A stretch of DNA of 64,000 bases from RDXT01 sp033765305 (GTDB lineage: Bacteria > Bacteroidota > Bacteroidia > J057). The stretch covers positions 129,231-193,230 of the forward strand of contig JANRID010000058.1 in assembly GCA_033765305.1 (NCBI GenBank). The letters run 5' to 3'. The translations under genes were made by a program, and so were the position numbers. The notes beneath the pieces were generated by a model that saw only the letters and a program-made list of their open reading frames with translations, did no database searches and was not told the origin of the DNA. This document shows, piece by piece, positions 25,826 through 36,279 of the stretch (positions are counted from its first letter, which is position 1; every line of letters starts with the position of its first letter).

Positions 25826-26214
25826 AATGCCAGCGGATCGAACAGGGTGAGCGACTGCCGGAGAATCTCGCCGGAATGGAGATGCACCGCCGCTTCGAGG
25901 ATGCATACCCCGGCCCACTCCCGGTGATCGAATACCTGCCGCAAGCGCCCCGGAACCGACGGTTTCCGGGGCGCTTTTGGAAGCAGGATGCTGAATATCA
26001 GCTCGCTGTCCGATGCATCCGGTGCCGGGCGGAGCTGGGTACCGCCGAGGAATACCGGCACCGGATCGGATTGGGAAACAGGCTGGTAGCGGATGATGCG
26101 CAGATCGAGGCTTTCCCAGCGGTCCCTGAGCGGCTCCGTCAGCCGTACCCGCCCGCTGCAGCGGAGATCGCCCGGAAAAAAGGGCCGGTCCGGTATCAGC
26201 TCGAAAGGGCTCAA
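25822..26214 (-). CDS. hypothetical ORF coupled to the TonB receptor (TTG start)
   Basis: An open frame of 130 residues follows the TonB receptor stop within a few bases, with TTG at 26214 as the nearest start codon. The chain (FELIPDRPFFPG, SLDLRIIRYQPVSQ, GVCILEAAVHLHSGEIL) has a plausible mix of hydrophobic strands. However, no family is recognised, the terminator hairpin lies within it, and it overlaps the symporter stop by four bases. It may be a small partner of the receptor, a decayed remnant, or no gene at all. Confidence 0.35.
   Translation of the reverse strand: MSPFELIPDRPFFPGDLRCSGRVRLTEPLRDRWESLDLRIIRYQPVSQSDPVPVFLGGTQLRPAPDASDSELIFSILLPKAPRKPSVPGRLRQVFDHREWAGVCILEAAVHLHSGEILRQSLTLFDPLAF
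25943..25980 (+). terminator. terminator-like hairpin after the AGCS gene
   Basis: AAGCGCCCCGGAA (25943-25955) pairs with TTCCGGGGCGCTT (25964-25976) and runs into TTGG, giving a T-run of four. It lies in the gap between convergent genes and inside a minus-strand ORF. Confidence 0.75.
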
Positions 26215-26219
26215 CGCGG

Positions 26220-28616
26220 TCAGTAGGTGATGACGATCCCCAGGGTGGGCTGAATGATGCCGAGGTTGTTCTCCAAAAACTGCACCTGATAGCGCGACGG
26301 ATCGGCGGGATCCACCAGCGGCTGGTCCAGCTCGCCTTTGACCACATCCAGAATCGGCGGCCCCGGAATCTGGTAGCCGTACACGTTCTGCATGTCGAAG
26401 TACAGGTTGAGGCTCCAGCGGTCGAAGAACCATTTTTTATCTACCCGCACATCGAGCTGGTGGTAGGGCTCCAGGCGCTCGCTGTTGAGGCGCTCGAAGT
26501 CGGGGGTGGCGATACGCTGCACGTCCCAGACGCCCCGCAGGCTGGAAAGCGCCACATTGGAGGGGGTATAGGGATTTCCGGAGGTAAAGCGCCATTTGGC
26601 CCCGACTTCCCAGTCCTTGCCGAACTTCTTGCCCATCGTCAGGGCAATGATATGGCGGCTGTCCCAGGAAGACGGCACGTAGTTGCCGCGCTTGTCCTGA
26701 AACTCGCTCCAGCCGAGGGTATAGGCCAGGATGCCGTAGAAGCCTTTGAACAGGCGCTGCTGCGCCAGCAGCTCCAGGCCGTAGGTGCGGCCTTCGGAAA
26801 TGGAAGAGGCCGGCTCGTTGCCTACCACGCCGAAGTCGCCGCCCAGATTGGCCAGCGAGATCGAATCGCGGATCAGGAAGGGGTAGCGGTCGTAGTTTTT
26901 GTAATAGGCCTCGATGGCGAATTTGCTGTTGCGCTGGGTCACATAGGCCAGTCCGCCCACCACCTGCCGGTTGCGGATGTAGGTGACATTGCGGTTGACG
27001 AGCTCGCGCGAGTCGGTATCCCGGTATCCGAGCACCGTGTAGGGCGGGAGCTGGTAGAAGATGCCGGTGTTGAAATTGGCTGTCAGGGCCGGGGTAAGGG
27101 CGAAAGAGGCCGAAAACCGCGGCGAAAGCTGCTCCAGCGGGTTGCGCATGGTTTCCGAGAAGCTGTTGCCGTCGATCCGGAGGCCGCCGGAGATCGAGAG
27201 GCGCTCGTCGAAGAGGCGTTTGCTGAGCTGGGCGAAGGCGCCGTACTTGTGGAAATCCAGCTGCGACTCGAAATCGATCGTGCCGAAGGGCCGCACGAAG
27301 TAGGTGTCGTTGAAATAGCGGGCAAATTCGTAGTTCGCGCCGTAGTTCCATTTGAAGCCTTTGACCCGCCCGGTATGCTCGACGCGGAATTTGTTTTCAA
27401 TCTCGCGGGAGGAATAGTCCGTCACGCGGGGCAGGCTTTCGTCGTTGTCGGGGTATTTGAATGCGTTGTTTTCCAGCATATTGCGGCTGGCTACCACCGT
27501 CCAGAAGCTCTTGTCGCCGAAGTATTTGTAGCTCGCGCCGATGGTATAGTTCCACTGCGTCTGCACGGGCAGATTGCCGAGGATGTACTTCTGGTAGGGC
27601 GTGCTGTCGGCCTCCAGGTTGAGGGCAAATTCATCCAGCGCGCCGAGGCTCACGATATTGATCTCGTGCCGCTCGCCGATGCGGAACTTGTGCCGGTACT
27701 GGTAGTCGTTGTAATTGGGCAGAAAGGGCAGGGCCAGCAGCTTGAAGAGCAGCTGCAGGTAGGAGCGGCGTACCGAGAAGAGGAAGGAGGAGTTTTCGCT
27801 CGTAGGTCCTTCCAGCGTCAGCGCCAGATCGCTGGCGCCGACCGTCGCCGTGACGCCGATGCGGTCCGTGCGGGCTGCCCGCTGCTGAAACTCGAACACG
27901 GAGCTGAGGGCATTGCCCCGGTTGGCGGGAAAGGCGCCGGAGTAAAAATCGACCTCGCCGATGAAATCCACGTTGATCAGGCCCACCGGCCCGCCGGAAG
28001 CGCCCTGCGTCGCGAAGTGGTTGATGTTGGGCGTCTCGATGCCGTCGATGTAGAAGCGGTTTTCGTTCGGTCCGCCGCCGCGGATCAGGATGTCGTTGCG
28101 GAAGCTCACCGTGCTGGCTACGCCGGGCAGCGACTGGATCACTCTGGAAATGTCGCGGTTGCCGCCGGGATTGCGCTGGATTTCATTCGCGCCGATGGTG
28201 CGCAGCGAGAGCGGCGCTTCTTCGGACTGCTTGAAGGGCGATGCCACAATCTGGATCGAGTCCGCAAGCGTTTCTTCCGGCTTGAGCCCGATTTCCAGCG
28301 TGTACGGTTTGGAACTGGTGACCTGCACTTCGTAGATCACAGCAGTCTGGTAGCCTTTGTATTTGGCTTCCACGTTGTACAGCCCGGATGGGATGCCCCG
28401 CAGCGCAAAGCGCCCCAGGCTGTCCGTCAGCGTGCCGCGCGAAGCGCCTTGCAGGGTGATGACCCCGTATTCGAGCGGCTGGTTGTTGATTTCGTCGAAC
28501 AAACGCCCCTGAATGACTCCGGTCTGCGCGGAGACGCCCAGTGCGATGCAGGATAGAAAGCTGAAAATGAGAATGGAAGGGAAAACTCGTCCGGGAATCG
28601 TCATAACAAATACCAC
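26220..28616 (-). CDS. TonB-dependent receptor with carboxypeptidase-regulatory-like domain
   Basis: A 798-residue outer-membrane receptor. The signal peptide ends near ALGVSAQ (about residue 30). A CarboxypepD_reg-like domain (GVIQGRLFDEINNQPLEYGVITLQG to about residue 110) follows, then the plug (RDISRVIQSLPGVASTVSFRNDILIRGGGPNENRFYIDGIE) and a beta-barrel ending in the aromatic-type terminal strand LGIVITY. Such receptors import large ligands using the TonB-ExbBD energy system. No SusD-like gene is adjacent, so it is not a starch-utilisation-type pair; the ligand is unknown. A second ATG four codons in is equally possible. Confidence 0.92.
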   Translation of the reverse strand: MVFVMTIPGRVFPSILIFSFLSCIALGVSAQTGVIQGRLFDEINNQPLEYGVITLQGASRGTLTDSLGRFALRGIPSGLYNVEAKYKGYQTAVIYEVQVTSSKPYTLEIGLKPEETLADSIQIVASPFKQSEEAPLSLRTIGANEIQRNPGGNRDISRVIQSLPGVASTVSFRNDILIRGGGPNENRFYIDGIETPNINHFATQGASGGPVGLINVDFIGEVDFYSGAFPANRGNALSSVFEFQQRAARTDRIGVTATVGASDLALTLEGPTSENSSFLFSVRRSYLQLLFKLLALPFLPNYNDYQYRHKFRIGERHEINIVSLGALDEFALNLEADSTPYQKYILGNLPVQTQWNYTIGASYKYFGDKSFWTVVASRNMLENNAFKYPDNDESLPRVTDYSSREIENKFRVEHTGRVKGFKWNYGANYEFARYFNDTYFVRPFGTIDFESQLDFHKYGAFAQLSKRLFDERLSISGGLRIDGNSFSETMRNPLEQLSPRFSASFALTPALTANFNTGIFYQLPPYTVLGYRDTDSRELVNRNVTYIRNRQVVGGLAYVTQRNSKFAIEAYYKNYDRYPFLIRDSISLANLGGDFGVVGNEPASSISEGRTYGLELLAQQRLFKGFYGILAYTLGWSEFQDKRGNYVPSSWDSRHIIALTMGKKFGKDWEVGAKWRFTSGNPYTPSNVALSSLRGVWDVQRIATPDFERLNSERLEPYHQLDVRVDKKWFFDRWSLNLYFDMQNVYGYQIPGPPILDVVKGELDQPLVDPADPSRYQVQFLENNLGIIQPTLGIVITY

Positions 28617-28672
28617 CTGGTGTTGAAGGTCCAGGCGGTAAACCGGAACGGGCGCGCGTTTGTTTCAGATCT

Positions 28673-29224
28673 TCAGCGGGATCGCTTGCGCTTGCCTGCC
28701 GGCGGGCCGGCGCGGGTCAGAACTGCGCGGTGATACCCGGAGACGGGATAGGCCAGCACCGGGCCGAAGTCTTTCACCTCTTCCCCCGACTCGAAAGGCC
28801 GGTTCAGGCTGCTGGAAAAAATCTCGAACAGCATCTGACCGCCTTCCAGGCGCTCGTTGACCACAATCATCGTGCCCTGCACGGAAAAGTGGCTGCTGAT
28901 CAGGTTGCCGAACTGGTAGGTGTCCAGGATGATCGAGTTCTGTTCGTCGATGGCGTAGTGCCCCCGTGCGCGGTCTTTGACGATCAGCCGGTAGGCGCGC
29001 ACATCATCGGCGGTATCGAGGTGGTAGGTGAGGGTCCAGTTCCAGACCTCCGGCGTATCGGAAGGGGCAATGCGCAGCGAAATGCCGAGGGTATCGCGCG
29101 GTGTGCCGGCCTGCCAGATGACGAGCCTGCCTTTCCAGTCGCCGTACCAGTCTTCAGGGAAACGCGGCGTTTGGGCAGATGCAGCAGCGGGCAGGAGCAG
29201 CAGCAGCCAGACAAGGTTACGCAT
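28673..29224 (-). CDS. secreted protein of unknown function
   Basis: A 183-residue protein with a clear signal peptide (LVWLLLLLPAAASAQ). The mature part begins PRFPEDWYGDWKGRLVIW and reads as a lipocalin-like set of beta strands (LGISLRIAPSD, WNWTLTYHLDTADDVRAYRLIVKD, GTMIVVNERLEGGQMLFEIFSSS). It ends in a basic KRKRSR tail. No known family is recognised with confidence. Its start overlaps the end of the ankyrin-repeat gene, so the two are one transcription unit. The longer start at 29236 would put four extra residues before the signal. Confidence 0.7.
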   Translation of the reverse strand: MRNLVWLLLLLPAAASAQTPRFPEDWYGDWKGRLVIWQAGTPRDTLGISLRIAPSDTPEVWNWTLTYHLDTADDVRAYRLIVKDRARGHYAIDEQNSIILDTYQFGNLISSHFSVQGTMIVVNERLEGGQMLFEIFSSSLNRPFESGEEVKDFGPVLAYPVSGYHRAVLTRAGPPAGKRKRSR

Positions 29225-30326
29225 GATGAGCGCCATTGGAGGTAATCAGGGGTTCAGGGACCGGAGATGCGGCGCCCAGTTTGCGCAGCAGTGCCGCGGT
29301 ATGGACGGCGCCGTGCTGCAGGGCCTCCAGCAGCGCAGCATCGAGCTCCGCCTGGAGGGCGGGATCGGGATCTGCTGCCGGAGGGAGGCGGTCAAGCGGA
29401 ACGCCGGCTGCCGAAGCCAGCTGCGGAGCCGGAGGAGGCTCCTGCAGGGAGCGCAGCAGCAAGGCCCAGAGCGGGTGCTGGCGGCTGATCTCGTGGAGCA
29501 CCGTGCGGCCGCGCTGTTCGAGCTCGCCCAGATTGGGCTGGGCAGCGAGCACCTGGAGGGCGGCTTCCGCCGCCCCGATGCCGATTTCCATCAGCCGCGG
29601 GGTCATCTGCTGCCAGGCATCGGAGCGCAGCAGATTCCAGAGGGCTGCCTGCGGCAGCAGCTCTTCATTCCGCCCGGATTCCGGATGGGCATGCCCGTTG
29701 GCGCCGGCGGCGCGGAGCAGCTTGCTGAGCCTGGGGCTCATCGGGTGCCGGTGCAGCACGGTCTGGCCGTGGGCATCGGGGATATTGGGGTCGGCGCCCG
29801 CATGCAGGAGGGCCTTGATAATGCTTGTCTTCTGCATCGCCACCGCGAGCATGAGCGGCGTCTCGCCGTCGTCGTTGAGCAGGTCGGTTTCGGCGCCCAT
29901 CGCCAGCAGGCGGCGGACCATCTGCAGGTTGCTTTCCCGCACGGCCAGAAAGAGCGCTGATTCGCCGTGGTGATCGGTGAGGTTGATCTCTGGCCGGTAT
30001 TCGAGCGTCAGGGAAAAGAGGTGCAGGTTGCCGCTGCGCACAGCCCGGATCAGGGCGGTATCTCCGTGAATATCGCGGAGGTCGGGATTGGCGCCGGCTT
30101 CGTAGAGCATGCGCGTGAGCGCCAGATGTCCTTTTTCGATGGATTTGTGCAGGGCCGGATAGCCCCGCGGATCGGCGGCATTGGCATCGGTGCCGTGAGC
30201 CAGCAGGATCGATACGCATTCGAGGCTGCCTGATTCGGCAGCACGGACGAGGGCTTCGGCCCCGAAGCTGCCCGTCATCCGGATCACCTTCCGGCGTTCC
30301 AGCCAGCGTTGAATCTGCGCAAACAT
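29217..30326 (-). CDS. ankyrin-repeat protein
   Basis: A 369-residue protein with about six ankyrin repeats between residues 20 and 215. Repeats are recognised by G-x-TALxxAVxxGxxxxxxxLLxxGAxPNxxD-type units such as GYPALHKSIEKGHLALTRMLYEAGANPD, GDTALIRAVRSGN and GETPLMLAVAMQKTSIIKALLHAGADPN. No signal peptide is seen, so it is probably cytosolic and protein-binding. The C-terminal third is helical and Ala/Leu-rich, with two further weak repeats. It overlaps the downstream secreted-protein gene by 8 bases and sits 38 bases downstream of the hybrid kinase gene. Confidence 0.88.
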   Translation of the reverse strand: MFAQIQRWLERRKVIRMTGSFGAEALVRAAESGSLECVSILLAHGTDANAADPRGYPALHKSIEKGHLALTRMLYEAGANPDLRDIHGDTALIRAVRSGNLHLFSLTLEYRPEINLTDHHGESALFLAVRESNLQMVRRLLAMGAETDLLNDDGETPLMLAVAMQKTSIIKALLHAGADPNIPDAHGQTVLHRHPMSPRLSKLLRAAGANGHAHPESGRNEELLPQAALWNLLRSDAWQQMTPRLMEIGIGAAEAALQVLAAQPNLGELEQRGRTVLHEISRQHPLWALLLRSLQEPPPAPQLASAAGVPLDRLPPAADPDPALQAELDAALLEALQHGAVHTAALLRKLGAASPVPEPLITSNGAHHA

Positions 30327-30364
30327 GGCTCAATAACGCAAGGCTTTCGGGAAAAGGCAAGGAC

Positions 30365-32605
<2,241 letters not shown>

Positions 32606-32719
32606 GGCCTGCGCAGAATTGGCTCCGGGATCAGAAGATTAAGTTAGGCCGAAATGTTCAAATGAAAAAATACATAGGCCCGGAATGCGCCGGCGGCTGC
32701 GGCAATTGTGCCGGAAATC

Positions 32720-33064
32720 TTACACGTTCTTGCGGTACGCTGCCGCATCGGCCTGGGTACGGAGATAACCGCGCCCGCGGACGGAAGGCAGCAGATCCTG
32801 AAGCCAGGACTCCAGCGGCCCGGTTTCCCAGACGCGGGTGCTGCCGTCGGGCAGGACGGCGCGCACCGTGCCGGGCGCTTCGAACCGGATCTCCAGGGCG
32901 CTGCCAGGCTGCGCTTCCGGCTCCCGCAGCTCCGCCGGAATGCGGATCAGCCCCTGCCGGAGGTGCAGCTGCACCGGCCCCCGCAGCTGCCCGCCGCCCC
33001 GCAGGCGGCGCAGCAGCCGGATCAGCTCCGCGCCCAGCGGATCGTGCAGATAAGATGGGTTCAT
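32720..33064 (-). CDS. hypothetical protein
   Basis: A 114-residue protein, unrecognised. It opens MNPSYLHDPLGAELIRLLRRLR and contains beta-strand-like segments with many Arg and Leu (LHLRQGLIRIPAELRE, LEIRFEAPGTVRAVLPDGSTRVWETG), perhaps a small beta-barrel. The ATG at 33064 is preferred because the longer frame to 33148 runs into the promoter region of nuoF. It is the last gene of clear Bacteroidota character before the break. Confidence 0.5.
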   Translation of the reverse strand: MNPSYLHDPLGAELIRLLRRLRGGGQLRGPVQLHLRQGLIRIPAELREPEAQPGSALEIRFEAPGTVRAVLPDGSTRVWETGPLESWLQDLLPSVRGRGYLRTQADAAAYRKNV

Positions 33065-33102
33065 TTCCCTTGCGCCGCCCAACAATTCGGATAGCAGCGG
33101 GG

Positions 33103-33131
33103 TTGAAACAACGAAAATTTCCCTAACTTTC
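33103..33131 (+). promoter_or_regulatory. Bacteroidota-like promoter ahead of nuoF
   Basis: TTG at 33103-33105 and TAACTTTC at 33124-33131 (one mismatch to TAnnTTTG) have a spacing of 18 bases, suitable for the Bacteroidota sigma factor. It suggests that the upstream DNA and the first part of the gene belong to the left genome. Confidence 0.4.
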
Positions 33132-33168
33132 AGCGCCGTTTTCACCACCGGCCAGTAAGACCTACCGT

Positions 33169-34467
33169 ATGGAATCGTGGCGTACCTACAGCAAAGTGCT
33201 GCTTCCGGATATCCCGGATTTCCACAAGATCGAGGTGTATGAATCGCAGGGCGGCGGATACAAGGCCTGGAAAGACATCCTGACTTCCGGCAAATGGAAT
33301 CCCAAGGCAGTTGTGGAAGAGGTGAAAAAAGCCAACATCCGCGGCCGCGGCGGCGCCGGCTTCAATGCTGGCCTCAAGTGGTCCTTCATGCCGCCTAAAA
33401 AAGAGGGCGTGCCCCGCTACCTCGCCTGCAACGGCGACGAATCGGAGCCCGGCACCTGCAAGGACCGCCGCATCTTCGAGTACAACCCCCACGCGATCAT
33501 CGAAGGCGCGCTCATCGGCTGCTATGCCATGGAGATGGATGCCGCCTACATCTACATCCGCGGCGAATACGCCGACTGGATCGACATGATGCAGAAGGCG
33601 CTCGATGATGCCTACGCCAAAGGCTACGCCGGCGACAATATCCTGGGCTCGGGCGTATCGATCCACGTGTACCTGCACCGGGGTGCAGGCGCCTACATCT
33701 GCGGCGAGGAGACCTCCCTCATGGAATCCCTCGAAGGCAAGCGCCCCTATCCCCGCTCCAAGCCGCCGTTCCCGGCGCAGTTTGGCCTCTGGGGCAAGCC
33801 TACGACGATCAACAACGTCGAGACGCTCTCCCATGTGCCGCTGGTCATGCGCAACGGCGCCGACTGGTACCTCTCCGTCGGCGCGCCGACCAACCCCGGC
33901 CCGATGCTCTACGGCATCTCCGGCCATGTCAACCGCCCCGGCTTGTACGAATTTCCGTCGGGCATGCTCATCACCGACCTGATCTACCAGGTGGCAGGCG
34001 GCATCCGCAACGGCAAAAAACTCAAGGCAGTCGTTCCCGGCGGCTCTTCGGTCCCGATTCTCACCGCTGAGATGATCGAAGGGGTGACGATGGACGCCGA
34101 CGGCCTCCGCAAAGCAGGCACCCTCCTGGGTACGGCCGGCATGTGTGTGCTCGACGAGGACACCGATATGGTGAAATTTCTCCTGCGGGTCTCCAAATTC
34201 TACGACCACGAATCCTGCGGCCAGTGCACCCCCTGCCGTGAGGGGTCGCTTTGGATGAAGAAAATCCTCCATCGCATGACCCACGGACAGGCCCGGGCGG
34301 GCGACACCGCCCTGCTCCAGAATGTCGCCGACAACATCGCCGGCCGCACGGTCTGCGCTTTCGGCGAAGCCTGCTCCTGGCCCGTGCAAAGCTTCCTGGC
34401 CAAATTCCGTGACGACTTCGAAGCCAAAGCCAAAGCCAAAAAAGAAGACGTTGTGCTGGTCAAATAA
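33169..34467 (+). CDS. nuoF: NADH-quinone oxidoreductase subunit F (possibly chimeric)
   Basis: NuoF is the NADH- and FMN-binding subunit of respiratory complex I. The 432 residues include RGRGGAGFNAGLKWSF (NADH-binding glycine motif, near 64-79), GAGAYICGEETSLMESLEGKRPYPR (FMN region, near 180) and the 4Fe-4S motif ESCGQCTPCREG near residues 350-361. All key cysteines are present. Valine codons are mainly GTG/GTA up to about 33.75 kb and mainly GTC afterwards. The promoter is Bacteroidota-like, while the C-terminal FGEACSWPVQSFLAKFRDDF and the following nuoG fit Verrucomicrobiota. The frame is open throughout, so a join in a conserved stretch is plausible. nuoE, the usual upstream partner, is missing. 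Confidence 0.88.
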   Translation: MESWRTYSKVLLPDIPDFHKIEVYESQGGGYKAWKDILTSGKWNPKAVVEEVKKANIRGRGGAGFNAGLKWSFMPPKKEGVPRYLACNGDESEPGTCKDRRIFEYNPHAIIEGALIGCYAMEMDAAYIYIRGEYADWIDMMQKALDDAYAKGYAGDNILGSGVSIHVYLHRGAGAYICGEETSLMESLEGKRPYPRSKPPFPAQFGLWGKPTTINNVETLSHVPLVMRNGADWYLSVGAPTNPGPMLYGISGHVNRPGLYEFPSGMLITDLIYQVAGGIRNGKKLKAVVPGGSSVPILTAEMIEGVTMDADGLRKAGTLLGTAGMCVLDEDTDMVKFLLRVSKFYDHESCGQCTPCREGSLWMKKILHRMTHGQARAGDTALLQNVADNIAGRTVCAFGEACSWPVQSFLAKFRDDFEAKAKAKKEDVVLVK

Positions 34468-34515
34468 TCTGTCGCAACCGGAAACAGCAAACAAGAAACT
34501 GGAAACACCTTTGCG

Positions 34516-36228
34516 ATGAAGCCCCTCCCGATGAATCCCTTCAACCACGACCTTCCGGCGCCGGAAACGCCGCTGGTCAACGTTCACTTCAATGGACGCT
34601 GGATTCAGGTTCCGAAGGGAACCAACGTGGTGGAGGTTGCCCGCCAGCACGACACCTTCCTGCCGCACTATTGCTACCACCCGAAACTCTCCATTTCTGG
34701 CAACTGCCGCATGTGTCTGTTCGAAATGGGCACCCCCAAGATGGATGCCAACCGCCAGCCTGTCCTCGGTGCCGACGGCAAGCCTGAGATCGCCTGGATG
34801 CCCCGACCCCAGATCGGCTGCGCCACCAACGTCACCGAAGGCATGGGCATCCGCACCGACAGCCCTTTGGCCCAGGAATGCCGCAAGGGCGTCATGGAGT
34901 TCCTCCTCATCAACCACCCGCTCGACTGCCCGATTTGCGACCAGGCCGGCGAATGCAAACTCCAGGAATTTTCCAGCGAATACGGCACTGGCGAAAGCCG
35001 CTTCGTGGAACAGAAGGTCAAAAAACCCAAGAACGTCGACCTCGGGAAGAACATCGTTCTCGACGATGAACGCTGCATCATGTGCTCGCGTTGCATCCGC
35101 TTCGCCAAAGAGGTCATGAAGGACGACGTCCTCGGCTTTGTCCAGCGCGGCAGCCACACCACGCTCACCGCCCACCCGGGAAAGCGCTTCGACAACGCCT
35201 ATTCCCTCAACACCGTCGACCTCTGTCCGGTCGGCGCCCTCACCAGCAAGGATTTCCGCTTCAAGATGCGCGTCTGGTTCCTCAAGGAAACGCGCAGCAT
35301 CTCGACCTGGGACGGCACCGGCACCAATATCACCATCGGCTCGCGCCAAGGCGCCGTTTACCGCATCACCCCCCGCCAGAACGAGGCCGTGAATTCCCTC
35401 TGGATGCCCGACCAGGCCCGCTTCGAGTTCCACGCATCCCAGGATGCCTCACGCTTGAAATCCATCATCAAGCGCGGCAGTGCCGGCACCGTGCTCTGGC
35501 CCCAGGTCCTTGGCGAGATCGCCTCAACCCTCAAGAGCTTCGCCCCGGGTGAGACCGCCCTCATCGCCTCCGCCCGCCTCTCCAATGAGGAACTCTATCT
35601 GGCCAAGCTCATCGCCGACCATCTCGGCACCACCCTCATCGACATCAAACCCCGCCCCCAGCAGGCGGATGGATTCTTGGTATCGAACGACGGCAACCCC
35701 AACTCCACCGGCGCCCGCCTCCTCGGGGTTTCCCATGACGGGGCCAAGTTGGCGGAAATCAGCTCCGCCGTCGCTTCCGGCAAGGTCAAAGCCCTGCTGA
35801 CCCTCGGAGAGGACGCGGTCGACTGCGGTCTTTCCTCCGGTTTGGACAAGCTTGCCCTTTACGTCCACATGGGACAACAGGCCGGGTCCGCCGCGGGCAC
35901 CGCCCACTACATCCTGCCCGGCTCCGGATTCGGCGAAAAACAGGGGACCATGATCAATCTCGGCCAGCGTCTGCAGAAACTGGGCAAGGCGGTGGAATGC
36001 CCGGGCCAGGCCCGCGAGGAATTCGAAATCCTCCTCGAACTCCGCACCGCCCTCGGGGGCGGCAACGGCATCCACACCATCCAGGAGGTCTTCCACGCCA
36101 TGGCCTCCCGTGTTCCCAGCCTCGAGGGGATTTCTTTCCATAAAATCGGCGACCAAGGCATCGACCTCAACTCCGCCAGCCCCGCCACACGGACCCAACA
36201 TCCGGTCACGACCTCCGCTGTCCAATAG
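34516..36228 (+). CDS. nuoG: NADH-quinone oxidoreductase subunit G
   Basis: NuoG carries several iron-sulfur clusters that pass electrons through complex I. Of 570 residues, the N-terminus has the 2Fe-2S ferredoxin motif HYCYHPKLSISGNCRMC. The His/Cys cluster segment HPLDCPICDQAGECKLQE and the 4Fe-4S motif RCIMCSRCIRFAKE with VDLCPVGALTSKDF follow. The C-terminal molybdopterin-like domain is short compared with proteobacterial NuoG (about 900 residues), as in other compact versions. A second ATG five codons in is possible. The spacers on both sides contain short purine-rich and CAATAGC-type repeats. Confidence 0.93.
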   Translation: MKPLPMNPFNHDLPAPETPLVNVHFNGRWIQVPKGTNVVEVARQHDTFLPHYCYHPKLSISGNCRMCLFEMGTPKMDANRQPVLGADGKPEIAWMPRPQIGCATNVTEGMGIRTDSPLAQECRKGVMEFLLINHPLDCPICDQAGECKLQEFSSEYGTGESRFVEQKVKKPKNVDLGKNIVLDDERCIMCSRCIRFAKEVMKDDVLGFVQRGSHTTLTAHPGKRFDNAYSLNTVDLCPVGALTSKDFRFKMRVWFLKETRSISTWDGTGTNITIGSRQGAVYRITPRQNEAVNSLWMPDQARFEFHASQDASRLKSIIKRGSAGTVLWPQVLGEIASTLKSFAPGETALIASARLSNEELYLAKLIADHLGTTLIDIKPRPQQADGFLVSNDGNPNSTGARLLGVSHDGAKLAEISSAVASGKVKALLTLGEDAVDCGLSSGLDKLALYVHMGQQAGSAAGTAHYILPGSGFGEKQGTMINLGQRLQKLGKAVECPGQAREEFEILLELRTALGGGNGIHTIQEVFHAMASRVPSLEGISFHKIGDQGIDLNSASPATRTQHPVTTSAVQ

Positions 36229-36279
36229 CCAATAGCTAATTGCCAAGAGCCAAGAGCAAACAACCCGACCCAATCACTT
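36226..36279 (+). repeat. short degenerate tandem repeats between nuoG and nuoH
   Basis: The 51-base spacer holds near-tandem copies of CAATAGC (CCAATAGCCAATAGC) and then GCCAAGAGCCAAGAGC. A purine-rich counterpart (GGAAACAGCAAACAAG) lies between nuoF and nuoG at about 34475-34510. Confidence 0.5.

Noticed and set aside
33142..35433. 763-codon open frame opposite nuoF and nuoG
   Set aside because: Antisense shadow of two well-conserved complex I genes in GC-rich DNA; no recognisable motif.
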